10,942 bases of DNA from Candidatus Aciduliprofundum sp. (GTDB lineage: Archaea > Thermoplasmatota > Thermoplasmata > Thermoplasmatales > Aciduliprofundaceae). The stretch lies in assembly GCA_015523135.1 (NCBI GenBank), contig WAKY01000142.1:1-10942 (forward strand), read 5' to 3'. Each line of letters begins with the position of its first letter. Within the stretch, counting starts at the first letter, position 1. Made by a program: the position numbers and the translations under genes. Positions 6,118-10,942 of this stretch are shown here, one piece after another. A model generated the notes under the pieces. It was given only the letters and a program-made list of their open reading frames with translations, was not told the DNA's origin and did no database searches.

Positions 6118-6873
6118 TTACCCTATATAGCCAAGGTCTTCGTGTTTCTCTTCTTGATTTTGTTCTTCTTTAATCTGCGATGTTATTTCAGTTATCTCTT
6201 GAGAACGCAGCTCCATATCTGCAAGATCTAGATTCAAATTGAAGTATTTGTCAACAATTTTAAGCACATTTAAAGCACTTTTTGGGTCTGAAAAATAGCC
6301 TGAGGTTTCACCCATAAGGCACACTCCACGCATATCAAAAGCCACTGAGCCAAGACCAAGGAGCAATCCTGCTGCCCCAACTATGCCACCAGAAGGATCT
6401 GTGGGAGAGAAATACACGCCATAATTTTTCAATTCTTCAACCATATCTTTATCTGTGGCTGCTCCAAATACCTTTGGCTCTTCAACAAGATTACCTGTAC
6501 CATAGCCACCAAGAGTGAATATAAGCTTTGTACCAAACTCTTTGACTATTTCCAGAACTTTGTAAGATAATTCATACTGCCCCTCGGAATTCATGCCTTG
6601 ATAATCTCCCACCAAGATTATCAAATCTCTTCCATTTGGATTTTTGTAGTAGTAAAGCTCATTTTTCACGAGATATAATGTTCCATCTCCTCGCATAAGA
6701 ACTTGTGGAGGTAGGTACTTAGAATAAATTTCTACAAATAACTTTGCTTCTAACTTATCTTTCAGATACTCTGCAGAAATTTTTCCCACATTTCCTACAC
6801 CAGGAAGACCTTCAATTAACACAGGTTCATTTAATTCTGGCTTTTCAATATATTTAACTATTATTGGCTCCAT
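6118..6873 (-). CDS. PAC2 family protein (archaeal proteasome-assembly-chaperone homologue)
   Basis: The 251-residue product belongs to the PAC2 superfamily (TIGR00161-like), related to eukaryotic proteasome assembly chaperones and to archaeal PbaA/PbaB. Visible hallmarks are the N-terminal LIEGLPGVGNVGKISAEYL (19-37), YLPPQV at 53-58, LIILVGDYQGMNSEGQYEL around 84-102, FTLGGYGTG at 119-127 and GIVGAAGLLLGLG at 163-175. The last 25 residues are Glu/Gln-rich and probably flexible, ending LGYIG, close to but not a strict HbYX proteasome-docking tail. I chose ATG 6873 because a strong GAGGTGG site lies six bases upstream and the family N terminus follows at once; a GTG at 6969 would add 32 residues out of the nop10 region. 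The gene overlaps nop10 by 20 bases and is last in the translation operon. A chaperone role is inferred. Confidence 0.9.
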   Translation of the reverse strand: MEPIIVKYIEKPELNEPVLIEGLPGVGNVGKISAEYLKDKLEAKLFVEIYSKYLPPQVLMRGDGTLYLVKNELYYYKNPNGRDLIILVGDYQGMNSEGQYELSYKVLEIVKEFGTKLIFTLGGYGTGNLVEEPKVFGAATDKDMVEELKNYGVYFSPTDPSGGIVGAAGLLLGLGSVAFDMRGVCLMGETSGYFSDPKSALNVLKIVDKYFNLNLDLADMELRSQEITEITSQIKEEQNQEEKHEDLGYIG

Positions 6874-7036
6874 ATTTTTCCACCTCTTTTTTGAGCATTC
6901 TTCTATATTTTCCATATCTATCTTCAGGAGAGAACCTTGGTGGCAAAACTTCCAGAGTTTTCTCTCCACATTTTGGACATAACTCCCTTAAAGTATAAGT
7001 TCCACATTTGGGGCATTTTCTTATAAGCGTGTGCAT
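6854..7036 (-). CDS. nop10: Ribosome biogenesis protein Nop10 (H/ACA RNP subunit)
   Basis: Nop10 is the small core protein of H/ACA ribonucleoproteins, which turn uridines into pseudouridine in rRNA using guide RNAs. It bridges the Cbf5 synthase and L7Ae. The 60 residues give the complete archaeal form: a zinc ribbon with C8, C11, C20 and C23 (RKCPKCGTYTL, CPKCG), then the conserved LPPRFSPEDRYGKYRR linker-helix at 31-46 that packs on Cbf5. I chose ATG 7036 because GAAGG (7045-7049) lies eight bases upstream and the cysteines then fall at normal family positions. A GTG at 7042 that overlaps the aIF2-alpha stop (GTGA) is the alternative and adds two residues. It is cotranscribed with aIF2-alpha and overlaps the PAC2 gene by 20 bases. 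Confidence 0.95.
   Translation of the reverse strand: MHTLIRKCPKCGTYTLRELCPKCGEKTLEVLPPRFSPEDRYGKYRRMLKKEVEKYGANNS
6880..6886 (-). promoter_or_regulatory. Shine-Dalgarno site deciding the PAC2 start
   Basis: The minus strand reads GAGGTGG inside the nop10 coding region, six bases before ATG 6873. It supports this start over in-frame upstream codons. Confidence 0.65.
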
Positions 7037-7038
7037 TT

Positions 7039-7803
7039 TCACAACCTTCTATGATACTCTCCCTCTCCACCAAGTTCTTTAAATTCTTCAAGTGCCTTAT
7101 TAGCCGCGTTCTGCAAGAGCTCTTCAGCAGTTTTGTAATCTTCGGCCCTAACATTTATCCTGTACCTTGGCGCGCCCATATAGGTTACAACAATATTTTC
7201 CTCTTCAATATCTTGCAAAACTTTCTTTATATGCTCTATCCCGTTAGGTGCTGTTGTTGTCAATTCAAGATAGCCAGAGATGCGCACATAGGGTGGCACA
7301 ATATTCTCCTTTGCTACTTGCACAAAAGTATCTATCCAATCTCCATCAAACCCCTCATCTTTTAAAATCTCCTCATTAATTGCAGATTCCTCAAAAGCTG
7401 CAAACAATGTACCAAAATGTTCTATTAAATCGTAACCAAATTCTTTATAGCACTCTTCAACATCCTTCCCTAACCTCTGGGCTACAATTTCAAAAAGTTT
7501 CTCGGCTTTCTTCTCGTTCTTCCATTCTTGAATCTTCTCCCTACGCTGATGCTCATTTACACGCTTTAAACTCAAATCTATATGACCTCTTGAAGGGTCT
7601 ACACGAAGAACTTTACATACTACTTTTTGCCCTTCTCTAACATGGTCCCTTATATATTTAATCCAACCAGCAGCAATCTCACTAATATGAATAAAACCCT
7701 CTTTATCCCCATACTCATCTAATGTTACAAATGCACCATATGGTTTAACAGTTTTAACGGTGGCAATTACGATCTCTCCTGTCTCTGGATATCCCTTCTT
7801 CAC
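7039..7803 (-). CDS. Translation initiation factor aIF2 subunit alpha
   Basis: The alpha subunit of the archaeal aIF2 heterotrimer helps the gamma subunit hold Met-tRNAi on the 30S subunit. The 254 residues show an N-terminal S1/OB RNA-binding domain (about 9-80) with GEIVIATVKTVKPYGAFV, EGFIHISEIAAGWIKYIRD and GHIDLSLKRVNEHQRR. A helical middle domain follows (about 88-165), then a C-terminal alpha/beta domain (about 170-250) that contacts gamma, including APRYRINVRAEDYKTAEELL. Length and order are normal. The start is GTG 7803, which overlaps the eS27 stop (GTGA) and is set by a GAGGTG site five bases upstream (7809-7814). The 3' end overlaps the nop10 start region. The gene order eL42-eS27-aIF2-alpha-Nop10 is a widely conserved archaeal arrangement. 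Confidence 0.96.
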   Translation of the reverse strand: MKKGYPETGEIVIATVKTVKPYGAFVTLDEYGDKEGFIHISEIAAGWIKYIRDHVREGQKVVCKVLRVDPSRGHIDLSLKRVNEHQRREKIQEWKNEKKAEKLFEIVAQRLGKDVEECYKEFGYDLIEHFGTLFAAFEESAINEEILKDEGFDGDWIDTFVQVAKENIVPPYVRISGYLELTTTAPNGIEHIKKVLQDIEEENIVVTYMGAPRYRINVRAEDYKTAEELLQNAANKALEEFKELGGEGEYHRRL

Positions 7804-7982
7804 CTATACACCTCTACTATCTCACCCTTAATATCTGCCTTACCACCAGTGGGAACCGCAAGCGTAGCCCCACAAATCTGACATTTTACAACAGTGCTTG
7901 CCTTTGAATATATGATTTGCTCATGCCCGCAATCTGGACATTTAACCTTAACAAATACCTTATCTTCTTTGACTTTAACCAT
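7800..7982 (-). CDS. rps27e: 30S ribosomal protein eS27 (S27e)
   Basis: This 60-residue zinc-ribbon protein of the small ribosomal subunit has its four zinc cysteines as C15-x2-C18 and C34-x2-C37, within VKCPDCGHEQIIYSKASTVV and KCQICGATLAVPTGG; this is the complete archaeal form. It binds rRNA on the 30S body. ATG 7982 overlaps the eL42 stop by one base (TAATG). It has the best Shine-Dalgarno site in the window, GGAGGTG five bases upstream (7988-7994), suggesting strong translation. It is cotranscribed with eL42 and aIF2-alpha. Nothing is unusual in length or motifs. Confidence 0.97.
   Translation of the reverse strand: MVKVKEDKVFVKVKCPDCGHEQIIYSKASTVVKCQICGATLAVPTGGKADIKGEIVEVYR
7809..7814 (-). 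promoter_or_regulatory. Shine-Dalgarno site deciding the GTG start of aIF2-alpha
   Basis: The minus strand reads GAGGTG, five bases before GTG 7803, inside the end of the eS27 gene. It supports the GTG start. Confidence 0.65.
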
Positions 7983-8266
7983 TATTTCACCTCCACCAAC
8001 TCGAATTTCTTAGCGCGAATCATTGGAGATGTATGTGCTCTATTGCATTCTGTGCACCTAAAACGCAAATTGAGACGCTTTGTAGGCTTCTCTCTGCCCT
8101 CGTAGGTTGGCCTTGGAAAGCCACCGTAGCCAGCGGTTACACGGCGGAACCTGCGCTGCCCTGCTCTAAGCTCACTAGCCTTCTTTTTCTTTACCTTTTC
8201 AACTATATGAATCGTATGCTTCTTGCAATAAGGACAATACATCTTAACTTTCCTTGGCATCTTCAT
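7982..8266 (-). CDS. rpl44e: 50S ribosomal protein eL42 (L44e)
   Basis: This 94-residue protein of the large subunit sits near the tRNA exit site. It has the zinc ribbon C11-P-Y-C14 near the N terminus and C71-T-E-C74 near the C terminus, the basic KKKKASELRAGQRRFRR stretch (26-42), and the conserved GGFPRPTYEGREKPTKR loop (48-64), as usual for eL42. I chose ATG 8266 (MKMPRK, the typical archaeal opening) because GGTGAT lies four bases upstream (8271-8276). ATG 8260 is the near alternative, and a TTG at 8290 is unlikely. It is the first gene of the translation operon, with a TATA element at 8298-8310, so this first gene has both a short leader and a Shine-Dalgarno site, unlike other promoter-proximal genes here. 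Confidence 0.96.
   Translation of the reverse strand: MKMPRKVKMYCPYCKKHTIHIVEKVKKKKASELRAGQRRFRRVTAGYGGFPRPTYEGREKPTKRLNLRFRCTECNRAHTSPMIRAKKFELVEVK
7988..7994 (-). promoter_or_regulatory. Shine-Dalgarno site of rps27e
   Basis: GGAGGTG on the minus strand sits five bases before ATG 7982. It is a full match to the expected archaeal anti-Shine-Dalgarno sequence and the strongest in the window. Confidence 0.7.
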
Positions 8267-8270
8267 TCCA

Positions 8271-8276
8271 ATCACC
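8271..8276 (-). promoter_or_regulatory. Shine-Dalgarno site deciding the eL42 start
   Basis: The minus strand reads GGTGAT, four bases before ATG 8266 and ten before ATG 8260. It lies downstream of the start site predicted from the 8298-8310 TATA element (about 8275-8280), so it could be included in a short leader. Confidence 0.55.
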
Positions 8277-8297
8277 AGATTAGAGGGCAAATAGGCA

Positions 8298-8310
8298 TAT
8301 AATATTTAAG
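8298..8310 (-). promoter_or_regulatory. TATA element of the eL42 translation operon
   Basis: The minus strand reads CTTAAATATTATA. The predicted start site is about 8275-8280, giving a leader of roughly 10-14 bases that could include the GGTGAT site. An 8-base tandem repeat lies just upstream at 8312-8327. Confidence 0.6.
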
Positions 8311-8311
8311 T

Positions 8312-8327
8312 ATTTTTACATTTTTAC
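8312..8327. repeat. Tandem 8-base direct repeat upstream of the eL42 operon TATA box
   Basis: ATTTTTAC occurs twice without a gap (8312-8319 and 8320-8327); on the operon's strand it is GTAAAAAT twice. It sits where BRE (the TFB recognition element) or an activator would bind, and it overlaps the radical SAM stop codon (8324-8326). Confidence 0.6.
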
Positions 8328-9274
8328 GAATTCACCAACTTTTTAAAATTTCTAAGGTAATAGACATGTCCTTGGTACTCTACTTTTGTAAGCTCATTTT
8401 TATTTACCATATCTTCCAATAATTTCTCTGATTCATTTCCTTTTCTTAGCAGTTCTAATATTGCCTCTTCCCTCATAGGATGCACAGAAGTTATGTTGAG
8501 TATATCTTCTCTTATATTCTCCAAGCTCACAAATTCATTTCCTTCATAGCCAATTAAGTATTCTACCTTTTTCAATCTCTTGGTAAAAATATCATATGCT
8601 TTGGCGACAAACTCCTCACTTGGTTGGGTTACCCATTTCTCCGCTGGAGGCCTTGTTGGAATAGCAATGTAAGCGATATCCGGATTTAATTCATGCAAAA
8701 ATTCTGCTATTTTCTCAATCTCTACATCGTAATCTATGCCTCCTATGAGCATACTCTCTGTAACCATTTTCCCCTCATAGTTCTCTCTAAATTTAAGTAT
8801 CCCCTCAAGAATGTTATCCAATTTTAAATTTTTATGGGGCCTATCTATTCTTTTCCACATACTTTCGCTCACAGCATCAAGTTTTAAAGATACAAAATCA
8901 AAATTCAAAAGAGCGTTGCGAACTTCTTGATCCCAAATTAAAGAAGAATTTGTTAAAATTGCAATAGGATAATTCAAAGAATGTAACAATTTTACCTCCT
9001 TTTCTAAATTTAAATCAAGAGTGGGCTCTCCATCCGGTACAAAGGTTATGTAATCTAATTTTACATTCTCATTTTCTATCTCCTTTACTCTCATTTCTAC
9101 CTCTTCAAAAATCTTTTGAGGCTCGTAGAATTTCTGCCTCTCAATTTGCATTTTTAAAGTTTTCCCAATTTGGCAATACACGCAGGCATAGGTACAAACT
9201 TTGTAAGGGATATTATTCACACCTAGACTCCTTCCAAGCCTGCGAGATGGTACAGGACCAAATACTATTCCCAT
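8324..9274 (-). CDS. Radical SAM protein (COG0731-like Fe-S oxidoreductase)
   Basis: This 316-residue enzyme would use a [4Fe-4S] cluster and S-adenosylmethionine to generate a radical. The cluster motif is C27-x3-C31-x2-C34 (CTYACVYC), preceded by the family signature FGPVPSRRLGRSLGVNNIP at 5-23. The SAM-binding GEPTLD is at 82-87, and a TIM-barrel-like core runs to about residue 210 (ILTNSSL, FVSLKLDA, ESMLIGG, YIAIPTRPPAEKWV). The last 80 or so residues look like a small winged-helix-type domain. It resembles the COG0731 group, which also holds the wyosine enzyme Taw1, but the core motif and length differ from Taw1. I do not know the substrate. ATG 9274 has a TATA box 25 bases upstream and no Shine-Dalgarno site (leaderless). 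It is divergent from purM. Confidence 0.88.
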   Translation of the reverse strand: MGIVFGPVPSRRLGRSLGVNNIPYKVCTYACVYCQIGKTLKMQIERQKFYEPQKIFEEVEMRVKEIENENVKLDYITFVPDGEPTLDLNLEKEVKLLHSLNYPIAILTNSSLIWDQEVRNALLNFDFVSLKLDAVSESMWKRIDRPHKNLKLDNILEGILKFRENYEGKMVTESMLIGGIDYDVEIEKIAEFLHELNPDIAYIAIPTRPPAEKWVTQPSEEFVAKAYDIFTKRLKKVEYLIGYEGNEFVSLENIREDILNITSVHPMREEAILELLRKGNESEKLLEDMVNKNELTKVEYQGHVYYLRNFKKLVNS

Positions 9275-9293
9275 AATGAGAGAATTGTAAGCG

Positions 9294-9303
9294 AAATAAT
9301 AAA
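9294..9303 (-). promoter_or_regulatory. TATA box for the radical SAM gene
   Basis: The minus strand reads TTTATTATTT, centred about 25 bases before ATG 9274. A leaderless transcript is predicted. It lies in the 71-base divergent region shared with purM. Confidence 0.6.
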
Positions 9304-9312
9304 GGTTTGCAA

Positions 9313-9327
9313 AAAACTTTAAGTTTT
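9313..9327. repeat. 15-base palindrome on the purM TATA element
   Basis: AAAACTT, one central T (9320), then AAGTTTT form a perfect inverted repeat with seven-base arms. It covers the left part of the predicted purM TATA element and lies in the divergent purM/radical SAM region. It could be an operator or only a symmetric AT-rich promoter. Confidence 0.55.
9318..9326 (+). promoter_or_regulatory. TATA-like element for purM
   Basis: TTTAAGTTT is centred about 24 bases before ATG 9346, with no Shine-Dalgarno site between. It is a weaker box than the others in the window and lies within the palindrome at 9313-9327. Confidence 0.5.
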
Positions 9328-9345
9328 CAAGAAGTTTACCTTTTT

Positions 9346-10320
9346 ATGAAATATAAAGACGCGGGAGTGGATATTGATAAAGAAAGTGAATTTATAAATA
9401 AACTGCTAGGACAACTAAAATTCAAAAGGGGTATAGCTCCTCATCTCAATAAGCATTTTACAGGACTTGTTGAATTTGGAGATTATTATATAGCTATGAA
9501 CACCGATGGAGTTGGTACAAAGGTTTTAGTTGCAAATGAAATGAAAAAATGGGATACTATTGGAATTGACTGTATAGCTATGAATGTAAATGATACAATT
9601 TGCATAGGTGCAGAGCCCATTGCCTTCGTAGATTACCTTGCCATTGATCATTATGATATTGATATGGCAGAGCAGATTGGAAAGGGATTGAATGAAGGAG
9701 CAGAGCTTGCAAATGTGGAAATAATTGGGGGAGAAACAGCTACCATACCTGAAATAATAAATGGCATAGATTTATCAGGCACAAGTATCGGGGTAGTTAA
9801 GAAGGAAGATATAATAAAAGGAGATAAAATAAAAAAGGGAGATTTGATATTTGGAGTGCCTAGTAGTGGAATACATTCTAACGGACTAACTTTAGCTCGT
9901 AAAGTTCTAAACTTAAATGATGAATTTGATGGGCATAAAATAGGGGAGGAATTACTGAAGCCCACAAGAATATATGTTAGAGATGTTCTTTCTCTTCTCA
10001 AATTTTGCAAGCCCCATGGATTAGCACATATAACTGGCGGAGGATTAAAGAACATTTTGAGATTGAAAAGAATGAGGTACATTATAGAGAAGCCATTAAA
10101 GCCCCAAAAGATATTTGAATTGATTATGGATGCGGCCAAAGTAGATTATGAGGAGATGTATAAAACATTTAACATGGGCATGGGTTTTGCCATAATTGCT
10201 CCAGAGGATTGCAAAGAATACGTGAAAAAAGAGATAAAAGATGCAAAAGTGGTAGGGTATGTTGATGAGGGCTCTGAAATTACTATTCCTGAGTTGAGAG
10301 TTAGATATGAGAATTACTGA
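9346..10320 (+). CDS. purM: Phosphoribosylformylglycinamidine cyclo-ligase (AIR synthetase)
   Basis: This cytosolic enzyme performs the fifth step of de novo purine synthesis, the ATP-dependent closure of FGAM to aminoimidazole ribonucleotide. The 324 residues carry the PurM motifs in order: YKDAGVDI (3-10), TDGVGTKV (53-60), MNVNDTICIGAEPIAFVDY (79-97), GGETATIPEI (128-137), GVPSSGIHSNG (170-180), HITGGGL (228-234) and FNMGMGF (275-281). Length is slightly short of bacterial PurM, as usual in archaea. I chose ATG 9346, where the family N terminus begins; a TTG at 9307 would add 13 unrelated residues and lies upstream of the TATA element. A leaderless start is predicted. No other purine gene is in the window. 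The stop overlaps the convergent regulator-like gene by seven bases. Confidence 0.95.
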   Translation: MKYKDAGVDIDKESEFINKLLGQLKFKRGIAPHLNKHFTGLVEFGDYYIAMNTDGVGTKVLVANEMKKWDTIGIDCIAMNVNDTICIGAEPIAFVDYLAIDHYDIDMAEQIGKGLNEGAELANVEIIGGETATIPEIINGIDLSGTSIGVVKKEDIIKGDKIKKGDLIFGVPSSGIHSNGLTLARKVLNLNDEFDGHKIGEELLKPTRIYVRDVLSLLKFCKPHGLAHITGGGLKNILRLKRMRYIIEKPLKPQKIFELIMDAAKVDYEEMYKTFNMGMGFAIIAPEDCKEYVKKEIKDAKVVGYVDEGSEITIPELRVRYENY

Positions 10321-10942
10321 ATATCCATAACATTTCTCACTTCGTATTTTATGCCACTATCTTCCAGTATTTTAAGAGTGTAGGGAAGCATCTCATGAGA
10401 GACAAAGAGTATAGTTGATATACCTCTATAGGCTGCATTTATTGCCGAGTTTGCAGCTGCAAATTCAAAATCAATTTTTGCAATATCTCTTATGGTAATA
10501 TATGCTACAACTCCACAAACTCCTGTTTTTTTATATCTATTAATTAATTTTTTTATTTTCTCCTTACTTACTTTTCTACTTCCTCCTTCAGATATATCTG
10601 GCATAACATAAACATCAATTTTTCCATAATCTATTTCCATTATCCCTTTTAAATTCTTAATCCCTAAATCTTCGCCCTTCTTTGCGTCCATGGCTGCTAT
10701 ACCCATAGAACTTGATTCTTTCTTGTATGCATACACATATCCATTTTCCATAAATAGCCCTACCTTGTCTCCCTTTTTGATATCCTCTCCTGCTATGGCT
10801 TCTGCGATCTTTATCTTACCTATAATTTTGTTTGCCTCGTGTACAAAGTCCCCTATATCCTCTAAGGATGTGTATAGAAATTCCATGCCTTTAGGTGTAA
10901 CCTTCCCGTCTTTCAAAAATCCTGAAGATTCGAGAATTTTCA
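10314..10942 (-). CDS. Winged-helix regulator-like protein, partial (N terminus outside window)
   Basis: The frame is open to the right edge (upstream codons read KILESSGF), so the TTG at 10916 is not the start and the gene continues beyond the window. About 209 residues are visible. The first 25 (LESSGFLKDGKVTPKGMEFLY) look like the recognition-helix-and-wing end of a winged-helix DNA-binding domain. After a helical linker comes a beta-rich segment (IAEAIAGEDIKKGDKVGLF onward, with SSSMGIAAMDAKKGEDLGI) reminiscent of a SAF-like fold. PDISEGGSRKVSKEKI and a final alpha/beta domain (TGVCGVVAYITIRDI, STILFVSHEM, KYEVRNVMDI) follow. I recall similar uncharacterised archaeal 'transcriptional regulator-like' proteins but cannot name the family with confidence. 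The ligand and targets are unknown. It converges on purM, overlapping its stop by seven bases. Confidence 0.75.
   Translation of the reverse strand, partial: KILESSGFLKDGKVTPKGMEFLYTSLEDIGDFVHEANKIIGKIKIAEAIAGEDIKKGDKVGLFMENGYVYAYKKESSSMGIAAMDAKKGEDLGIKNLKGIMEIDYGKIDVYVMPDISEGGSRKVSKEKIKKLINRYKKTGVCGVVAYITIRDIAKIDFEFAAANSAINAAYRGISTILFVSHEMLPYTLKILEDSGIKYEVRNVMDIQ

Noticed and set aside
6874..6969. N-terminal extension of the PAC2 protein to a GTG at 6969
   Set aside because: The extra residues fall within nop10, do not resemble the family, and would bypass the strong GAGGTGG site before ATG 6873.
6924..7154. A 76-codon minus-strand frame across the aIF2-alpha/nop10 junction
   Set aside because: Both genes there are confidently identified in other frames and this frame shows no family features.
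8267..8290. TTG start for eL42 at 8290
   Set aside because: It adds eight residues not seen in the family and would place the GGTGAT ribosome site inside the coding region.
9307..9345. Upstream TTG start for purM
   Set aside because: It lies upstream of the predicted TATA element and transcript start, and the PurM family N terminus begins at the ATG at 9346.
9651..10139. A 162-codon minus-strand frame inside purM
   Set aside because: It is a shadow of a well-conserved enzyme gene; its translation is low-complexity and unlike any family I know.
10524..10562. T-rich run as a terminator for purM
   Set aside because: The run is about 200 bases beyond the purM stop and is explained by Lys/Asn/Ile codons of the opposite-strand gene.
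1..10942. Mobile element, CRISPR array, defence island or new multi-gene system
   Set aside because: No transposase, integrase, spaced repeats, toxin-antitoxin pair or defence-type domain is visible; the genes are mostly conserved archaeal housekeeping functions.

Overview
The window is a compact stretch of archaeal chromosome. It carries eL42, eS27, aIF2-alpha, Nop10, archaeal NMD3, a PAC2-family protein and a TtuA/NcsA-type tRNA thiolase, and most genes have TATA-type promoters. Gene content, AT-rich codons and the mix of leaderless and Shine-Dalgarno starts suggest a euryarchaeal thermophile, probably of the Thermoplasmata. Aciduliprofundum (DHVE2) is my best guess from memory and is not shown by the sequence. 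There are no rRNA, tRNA, CRISPR or insertion elements, and no gene-free stretch longer than about 75 bases.

Layout. 1-321 (+) is the 3' end of a MATE-type transporter. 369-905 (+) is an unrecognised small membrane protein with a charged helical tail. 959-1885 (+) is a tRNA 2-thiouridine synthetase of the TtuA/Ncs6 group. It converges, with a 23-base overlap, on a long minus-strand block covering 8266 down to 1863. In transcription order that block is eL42, eS27, aIF2-alpha, Nop10 and PAC2 protein; then NMD3 and a Nudix hydrolase; then the phosphate permease PiT with its DUF47/PhoU-like partner; then a DHH phosphoesterase. At 9274-8324 (-) a radical SAM protein lies upstream of this block. purM (9346-10320, +) is divergent from it. 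A partial winged-helix regulator-like gene (10942-10314, -) converges on purM and runs off the right edge.

How the genes work together. eL42 to Nop10 form a translation and ribosome-biogenesis operon with overlapping or abutting genes (GTGA and TAATG junctions). PAC2, linked to proteasome assembly, is its last gene, and NMD3 follows 36 bases later. PiT and DUF47 form a phosphate uptake pair. The remaining genes are single transcription units for tRNA modification, purine synthesis and unassigned functions.

The clearest signal beyond the genes is initiation mode. Genes that open a transcript have a TATA box about 22-27 bases upstream of the start codon and no Shine-Dalgarno site, implying leaderless mRNAs. 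Most internal genes have good GGAGGTGA-type sites. eL42 and NMD3 are exceptions carrying both signals. I found no convincing undescribed system. The best leads are the 369-905 gene, the palindrome on the purM TATA element, the near-HbYX tail of the PAC2 protein, the NMD3-Nudix coupling and the regulator at the right edge.
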